Of a stretch of 64,000 bases of DNA, positions 56,818-64,000 are shown piece after piece; the stretch's first letter is position 1; each line of letters opens with the position of its first letter. Made by a program: the position numbers and the translations under genes. The DNA lies in assembly GCA_032622095.1 (NCBI GenBank), contig CP136065.1:53563949-53627948 (forward strand), written 5' to 3'. The notes under the pieces were generated by a model. The model was not told where the DNA came from and ran no database searches. It saw nothing but the letters and a program-made list of their open reading frames with translations. The stretch comes from Siphonodentalium dalli. Taxonomy: Eukaryota; Mollusca; Scaphopoda; Gadilida; Siphonodentaliidae.

Positions 56818-59800
56818 GTAGAGGCTCTTATGTACTCCCGTGTGCACTTTGTGAAGAAATATAGCGACTATGCCAATGACGTTGCTTGATATATCAGGCA
56901 CCAGAAAACACATGTTAGACACCTTGGGGTCGCGACTGGGTGGATTTATGACGTCATCAAGATGGCCGCCATACACAATTTCACAGTATGTACTTAGTCA
57001 GTTTGATTAATATCTACTTGTAAATTTATTATATAAATTTGATTATCTCACCACTGACGTGAAACTAATACCCCATACTTCCATTTGACAGAAAAAGTGG
57101 CCACCAAAAACCAAGATGGCCGCCAAAATGGCGACCGAAATTCGGAAAATTGATGATTTTTCACACTTTCCTCTTGAATCATTAACCGATGTTTGAAATT
57201 TGTAACGAATAAAGACCTAAATTTGAATAAATTCTAGTATCCAACCATTTCTACAACATAATATGTCATATTTCGGATCTCATTCCTGTCAGCTATCTTT
57301 AAAATGTGAATTCAAAAATGTGCTATGAAAGTTAACCAAAATTCAATTATATGATTCTAGCCAAGAGTTGAACAGAAAATAACTGAATTTGATGAAGATA
57401 ATGTAAAAATGTTTTAAATATGTAAATTGCCATATAGTTACACTGAAAATAATGCATATTCGTTTAAGATGGCGGCCAAGATGGCTGCCAAAATGGAGAA
57501 ATCACCAAAATCTGTCCAATTTTTATTAATATCACTCATGTGTTGGGGAAAAGTAAATATATGTGAATATGTGCTACTTTTTCGCGGACATCCATGGACT
57601 TATGGAATGAATTGTAAATTTGGTGAACCATACAGCTGCTTATACCCGAGAATTCAACAGAATTATACCACGAAAATTAAGTCAAATCATCTTCATGGCA
57701 GCCACACAAATTTGCAGAATGGGCACTGAGTGAGGAAGAAAATTTAACACAGAAAATATTTCTACGGCAATGATAAAATTGCACCAAGCTTTCTTTTGAA
57801 AGAACAAGATTGATAAAAAAAAACCAAGATGGCTGTCAAAATGGCGACCGAAATATAGAAATATAGAAATGTGTTGAATTGTTACACATGCCACTTACAT
57901 CATTTTCGGTTATTTGTAAACTGTGGCGAGTAGGAATTGAAAAACATATTATGCTGTAATTTGTGTCTAATTGTTGTCCATACTCCGAAAAATGCAAATT
58001 AAATAATTCGCTATGTAATTTCACAAATAAACTTGTTTCTCGAGGTTCTAGATTAACATTGGATATAAATAGGCATAATAAAACAAACAAAAGTGTACAC
58101 AGTTTTAAATATCGTTAGTGTCATTCAATTACATTACACTCGACATTGATCTATTGACCCAAGATGGTCGCCAGAATGGCCGCCAAAACTCACAGTTATA
58201 AAATGTGACAAATGTTTATATTCTCAAACGGCATTTAGCAAATGAGTTGGATATATTCGCCCAATCTAAAAGGTATATTGTGACTATGTTTGACCAAACA
58301 TAGTTTGTTTATAATCGAGAATATATCAGAATGGACTCTTAGAAACCTAACATGAAATTGCCCAATATAATTTAAACGATCCTGCCCTTTTCCTGGGAAG
58401 GAAGTCAAACCAGATATGTGCTGACTATCATTATAAGGGCATAACGAGTACTCGAACGCAAAAGAATCCCTGCAGTCATAATACAGACATAAATCCAACT
58501 TTATGGCTATATTATTTCGTTTGGGGCAGATCTGCTTTATTCGTTGCCTATTCTTGATTAATTGTTGACCACGTTGATTTCGCCCGGCCACAAAAATTTA
58601 GAAGATTCAGGAAAAATATCACACCTTGACTTCATCGAAGTCGAAGTTGCATTGCTATCATACTGCCACCGGGAAATATAATTGCTCAACTTAGAAATAC
58701 ACAGGCATTACATGTTAGTGCAAACATTATTTCGTATCTAATTATGAAACAGTTGTGTCTAATAAGATACAATAAGGGGATATTGCATTGTTCAGTTTCT
58801 TGTTTTTGGCATATATGTGTTTCATCACCCGAAATTCGTTTGAATGGTTGAGACATTGTCACACTTCTCAAGACGTGAGTCAGCACATGTACCACCCTTG
58901 TTACTTCGTCCAATAGATGGTCACATTGATGGTAGCCTAACTACAACCAACTCACCCCAGCAACTACAGTTGAATTAAAAACTCATCTCGCAAGCTAACA
59001 GAGCTCACCACAAAACTCTCCAACTGCATATCAGAGACTCCATATAGAATGTTTCTTTCGGTTGTGGAATGGAGAGTCCATAATACATATTTAATAAATA
59101 AATGTCAATACGGCCGCTGACCTCATAGCAAATACATTGCATATTCACTTCGATGTAGTCTAACAGAACTGTGCACGTAACCGAGTTAATGCTTGTCAGT
59201 TTATTTTAGAATATGTCAAAACATCAGTATCGGGCAAAAATAGCCTAAGGTTTGTCATTCTCCATGTCGAGTCCAGCAAGTGACAATAACGGCACCTCAA
59301 CTTCTTCCTGGTTGTCAATGAACAATATCGTGAAATCAAAATGCCTATGCCTAGTGCCTGGATATTTAGTGATGAAATACCTCATCGAAACACCAGAAGT
59401 TAATCTTTGGTCCATGCCATATGATGCTGAATCGAACTAATGAATACAGTGACGGGTCATCAAGATAATTTAATGGAACGTTTATTAAGATTTCTTGCAA
59501 AACGTCGACATGGGGACATTCATTAGCATTATACATCAACTGTTAGTTCACAGAAAGTAAATATCTTCGAAACACAGAAACCCCGCAATCTCGAACGAAA
59601 TCCTTTAATTGTCCATCGAATAAATGTAGTTTATAGAATTTGCTGGCAAACCGTACAACCATAATAGTCGGATCCACAAGTAGGCCAATAACAAGCTTGG
59701 AATATAGATACTGCGCAAAAGTTGGAAGTAATAGATAACAATGTTATTCTTGAATTGAGAGAATATTGTGGATTGTTAGCTATTTGAAGAGTCCATAACT

Positions 59801-62605
59801 GAAATATTCTTCAACTATTGCTCAGGAAGGTATAATATTACAACGTTTAACGACCTGAGTTTTCTGCAGACCTGATTACATTGTAGTGGGATATCAAATG
59901 TTCCTGTATAAAACATCTGGAAAGAATACTACAAACTTTCCACCCAATAATAATACATGTACCCCAACATGTCGGTGAGTTGAATTGCCTCTACAGCCAA
60001 GTCGAACTGTGCATTGGTGCGAAAATTATTATCAATTTTATCTGGAACATTGCCGATAGCCGATACAATTACAGAAATGCAGGTATTTAAAGAAAATTTG
60101 GTTTGAATATGTTTCTTGTATGACATTTTGATGAGACATAACGCAAGCATGAAAGAACTTCGATAACACATGTGATAAATATGACATAAGTGCATAAGTT
60201 CTGCACATGAAGATGGGGATCATACACGGAACGAACTTGTAGTATATGCGATATCCAGAAAACTATCTCTGTGGAACTCAAATACACATGTATACCAATT
60301 GAACTCATTATATGAGGCTATCTTCCTACCCTAGCTCGATCAAAATCAGCCACGCTTTCGCAAATCTTGGGTCTGGAGTCAGTGAGTTAACCAGAGCTGT
60401 CCAGAGCTCCACAACAGTTTCTGTTTTGGTACGAACCGGAACATAATTTATCTCTAGTCGCTATATATCGCATGTAATAAGCAGAGGTCTGGTAGAAATC
60501 CGCCGATGCTATTCTTCTTCGCAGAAGACAGATATAGCTCACATCTGAACGCTCTCGTATGGTAGTTTGCGACAAAGCAATTACTGTCATATAATCCCCT
60601 GATGCACACACAATATGAACTAGATGTTATTCAAGGACGAGCAATTGTAAAAAAAATTCAGTTTCACAAAAGTATACCCTGTGTTTTCGTATATGTATAT
60701 TAATAAGAACGAATCACACAAATATTAGCTCCTATTCTTATATTTGGACTTAGTATACACTAATTATTAAGCTTGTTAACATGGAAGATGTCTGTAATGT
60801 CAACGCATTATATGCCGCTTCTGTTTTTGGGTACTGCATTGTGTGATGTCCATTCAATTAATTTCCGTGAGCAGCTGAATTTCGGTAGAATTGACTTAGT
60901 ACGATGGCATTACATGAGCAATACGGGAGTCAAGTGAAAAAATTCTGAGCCAAACCCCATAAGGGGGGCGATATCAAGGGGAAGTAATTAAAGTATTGCT
61001 CAATACCGACAGCCTTATAGTTGAGGTAGGGATTTTTTTCCAGTCGAGTCACCCAAATCAGGACATTTCCGCTGTACATGTAATGATGGATGTAATCAGC
61101 ATATATTCAGATTTGGATATTTTCAAATAGGTCAACATCAGATGAATTTATCTACTTTTCATTGTTTCTGTTTCCATTCTCATGAAATCTCGGATATAAG
61201 CAGCTACTGTTCGCAAAATATTCATATTGTATCAGATTGTATCAGCATTCCTGGCACTTTTGTCAACAGGGGAACAAATGTGTTTACTAGTAGTCACTGA
61301 AACCCACATTAGGATCGTTATCAATGAAAACTAGCAAATTTGGATGATTTCTCCATTTTGGTAACCATCTGAGTCACCATCCTGAATTTAGATTCATGTG
61401 GATAATAATATCTTAATCTAACATATCATGGTTGTCGAATGATTAGATAGTATAATTCATTCAAAATAAGGTTGCTAGTAGCCACCGATTTCAAACCGCT
61501 GTGAATAATTTAAGAGGCGAGTGTGGAAAATCATCAATTATTATAATTTCGGTCGCTGTTTTGGGAGCCATCTTGGATTTTTAGGTCCAAATTGCACCGC
61601 CAAGAGGAAGTGTGATCCAATGGTATTATTGGTCGCGAAACATTATCATTTCACTATCTAAATTTTCCTCCCAGACTCAATGCCAACTCTGAAATTGTTC
61701 ATGGTTGCCATTTTGATGATTTCATCTCATTTTCGTCGTTTCATTCTCTCGAATTCTTGAGTATAAACAGCCATTGTTCACAAACTATTCATATTGTTTC
61801 ATATCTCCATGTTATTACGCCAACACGGAGCAAATATATTCACCTATATTAACTAAATCGCACATTAGGAGTGATATCAAAGAAAATTTGACAAATTTTA
61901 GTGATTTATCAATTTTGGCAACCATTTTGGTCGCCATCTTGAATACAGATGCACTTTTTTGGTTGTAATTATATGGCAATCTATATGTTTAAACCTGTTG
62001 CAAATGTTTGTCATCAAAATCAGCTATTTTCTGGGTAACACTTGGCTTGAATTACAAAATCGATATTTGGTAAAATTTCATAGCATATTTATGAATTTAC
62101 ATTTTGACGACATTTTGTAGGAATAAGACCCAAACTATGACATATTATCATGTCCAAATGGTTAGGTGTTCACATGTATTTAAAATTAAGTTGCTATTAG
62201 CCACAGATTTCAAACAACCGTGAATGTTTTAAGAGAAATGTGTGAAAATTCATCATTTTCCCGAACTTCGGTCGCCATTTTGGCGGCCATCTTGGTTAAA
62301 TGTGGTCAATTTTTCTGTCAAAGTGAAGCCTGTTATCATAGTATCACAATAGTAGAGAAATATTATATTTCCTACCATAAATTCACTACTAGCTATTAAT
62401 CAAACTGATTCAGTGCCTACTCTGAAATGCTGGATGGCGGCCATCTTGATGACGTCATAAAACCACCCAGTCGCGACCCCCAGGTGTCTAACATTTGTTT
62501 TCTGGTGCCCCAGATATCAAGCAACATCATGAGCATAGTGGCTATATTTCTTCACAAAATGCACATGGGAGCCAAAAAATGGACATAAGAGCCTCTACTA
62601 ATGCT
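56818..62605. mobile_element. 5.8 kb element with about 1.3 kb inverted arms carrying CRE and YY1-like motifs
   Basis: The left end TAGTAGAGGCTCTTATGT recurs inverted at the right (ACATAAGAGCCTCTACTA); ATG flanks both sides. Both arms share AAGAAATATAGC, TTGCTTGATAT, GGTGTCTAACAT-type words, TGACGTCA and AAGATGGC-type motifs at matching distances. Motif starts on the left are 56959, 57113, 57466, 57826 and 58161. Their complements on the right end at 62447, 62293, 61940 and 61574. Spacings of 154 and 353 bases are the same in both arms. The centre (58200-61300) has no recognised gene. No transposase was identified, so the class is open. Confidence 0.75.
58200..61300. other. Centre of the 5.8 kb element: no gene recognised
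   Basis: AT-rich sequence. The longest frame is 118 codons on the minus strand (58235-58591), without a known domain. If this element ever encoded a transposase, it is not readable now. Confidence 0.4.
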
Positions 62606-62859
62606 GTATACATGTCATTGAACTTCTGTAACACCATTAAACTGATTAAAGCTACCATGACATTGATTAGTGTGACAATGACTTGCCCAAGCTTTATACG
62701 AGTGACACTGGCAGACGATTAGAAGGCACGAATACTTAAATACTATCCCCCGTGAAAAATAAAATGAAAAAATAAAATAAAATGAAGTACGTCCCGCCCG
62801 CCTCTGTTTTTTTCCTTCATGTTACCCTAAACTCAGGTATTCTTCCTTTTGGCCTAATG

Positions 62860-64000
62860 CGGAACTGGTCTGGTCCAGTGGTGGACTCTAGTCTGGATCG
62901 GGTGCCACTGTTTTCCGGTCCAGTCTACTATTTTATGTTGAGCTAACTAATATATTAAATTTATTGCGTATTTGTCCCAACATACAATTAACAACAATGC
63001 ATTAATGGGTTCAAGTGGTTAATAGTTAACTATTTTATGCCATGAAAACAATGTAGATTTATAGATGTCGCTATCCCCATGCTGCACATGTCAACGATTC
63101 TGTTGAATGCGGCAATGTGGGCGGCAACATGCTTTGGTGTCGCGGACTTCAGACTAAATATTAAACTGGTATTACCCAATGAAGAGATATACATGTATAT
63201 GTGACACTTGATTCTCCTGAAATGTCAGGAAGACATTGTTTTGTTGAGCATTGTTGTCATATCATCGGATATATTACCTGTGCCATTTAGTTAAAGTAGT
63301 TACAGTAATGCCCTAAATAATCAACTCCTTAACCACAGCAGAATTATGGATAATTTTTCAGGATTTAGTCTCTCAGTGAGAGCTTTGGTGTCACACTCCA
63401 CAGTTTCTGCAGGGATTGGTGCAAAAATAAGGGGGGCATCAATTCAATAAAAAATAACTGAAATGTGATCCCACAACACATATACAATGTATATATACCT
63501 GGGTTGAGCACATACTAGGCTTAAAGATTTTGGTACAGAATTTTCATTTTAATGGGGGTAGCAAGAGTTATGCCCCTTGATTGTGTGCCTGAAAAATGAA
63601 ATTTTGATGCAAAAATGGCCAAAATAAGCGTATTTCAGGCCCGTGGGACACAAAAACCAGAAAATCTATGGTATAGCCACCTATGTTGTCGGGAAGAACA
63701 CTGTTTCCTCACAATAATATAAAAAAATTTCAAACTTCTCACCACTGTAATTTTAAAAAATATTTTTTTCATGCAGATGACAAATTTTAGGTGCTAAAAA
63801 GTCACACTGGTGTCTGGAGCCACTGTTTCGCAGAAATCGCTACTACTTCATACTGGTCACCTGAAACAATATTTTTCAAAACTCAAAGACATCCTCTAAA
63901 AATCCACAAACTCATAACTAACCTTCTCTCAATAAACATACCACACCCATGGTGACAGAAAACACTGGTACTCTATTCTAAGAAATTTACCCCTACTGAT
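62860..64000. other. No gene; one truncated family C hairpin
   Basis: A left arm of the mariner-like family C begins CAGTAATGCCCTAAATAATC at 63303 and stops after GGATTTAGTC at about 63370. A reversed tip (CTCAGTGAGAGCTTT) follows. The rest is AT-rich without recognised features. Confidence 0.5.

Larger units (their letters stand above)
54833..62859. mobile_element. Possible 8 kb composite bounded by inverted terminal sequences
   Basis: AAGAATACCTGTGTTTAGGG near 54848 recurs inverted near 62832 (CCCTAAACTCAGGTATTCTT). AGGCCAAAA is outside it and CGCCCGCC inside it on both sides. The 5.8 kb long-arm element and a HINE-like array lie between. No matching flanking duplication was found. The ends could instead belong to two separate insertions of one element. 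Confidence 0.4.

Overview
This is a repeat-saturated eukaryotic nuclear window, most likely from a bivalve mollusc. The clues are spliced genes with GT/AG introns, many TACATGTA-type palindromes, and tandem-repeat elements that end in ACGG-type microsatellites plus a terminal hairpin (the 'pearl'/HINE style described in bivalves). No species can be named from the sequence alone. One 100-N assembly gap lies at 39805-39904.

Two protein-coding genes are supported. On the minus strand, seven internal exons between 31627 and 7112 splice in frame into a mitochondrial carrier of the UCP4 type (SLC25A27). They cover all three carrier signature motifs. The N-terminal exon was not found and the C-terminal exon is probably left of base 1. 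On the plus strand, one large exon at 51236-52449 carries the 5' UTR, start codon and N-terminal six-helix half of a monocarboxylate-transporter-like SLC16 protein. The rest of that gene lies downstream and was not recognised.

Almost everything else is transposon-derived, sitting in UCP4 introns or between the genes. Left to right: a 4.4 kb inverted-repeat-bounded block (108-4466); a hAT-type element with a perfect 8-bp target duplication inside an older TTAA-type MITE (5401-6600); a Helitron/HINE-like 161-bp array (7975-9330); a 36-37-bp minisatellite with a 219-bp higher-order period (10170-10853); segmental duplications of a long foldback MITE (11200-13980); a 5.4 kb long-TIR element (13746-19146) with a second hAT element inside; several TTAA-flanked piggyBac-like MITEs; a 190-bp array with dimeric higher-order structure (23838-25805); mariner-like near-perfect hairpins; a MULE-like transposase pseudogene with TIRs and a near-perfect 9-bp duplication (34834-36595); a foldback element with a perfect 10-bp duplication (36878-37830); further TTAA and foldback elements; and, after the SLC16 exon, HINE-like arrays and a 5.8 kb element with arms of about 1.3 kb carrying repeated CRE and YY1-like motifs (56818-62605).

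The two genes do not form an operon or obvious functional unit. UCP4 would act in the inner mitochondrial membrane and the SLC16 protein in a cell membrane. The main interest is the nested architecture of hairpin-forming elements within UCP4 introns, and a small intronic minisatellite that has amplified a copy of a 5' splice site.
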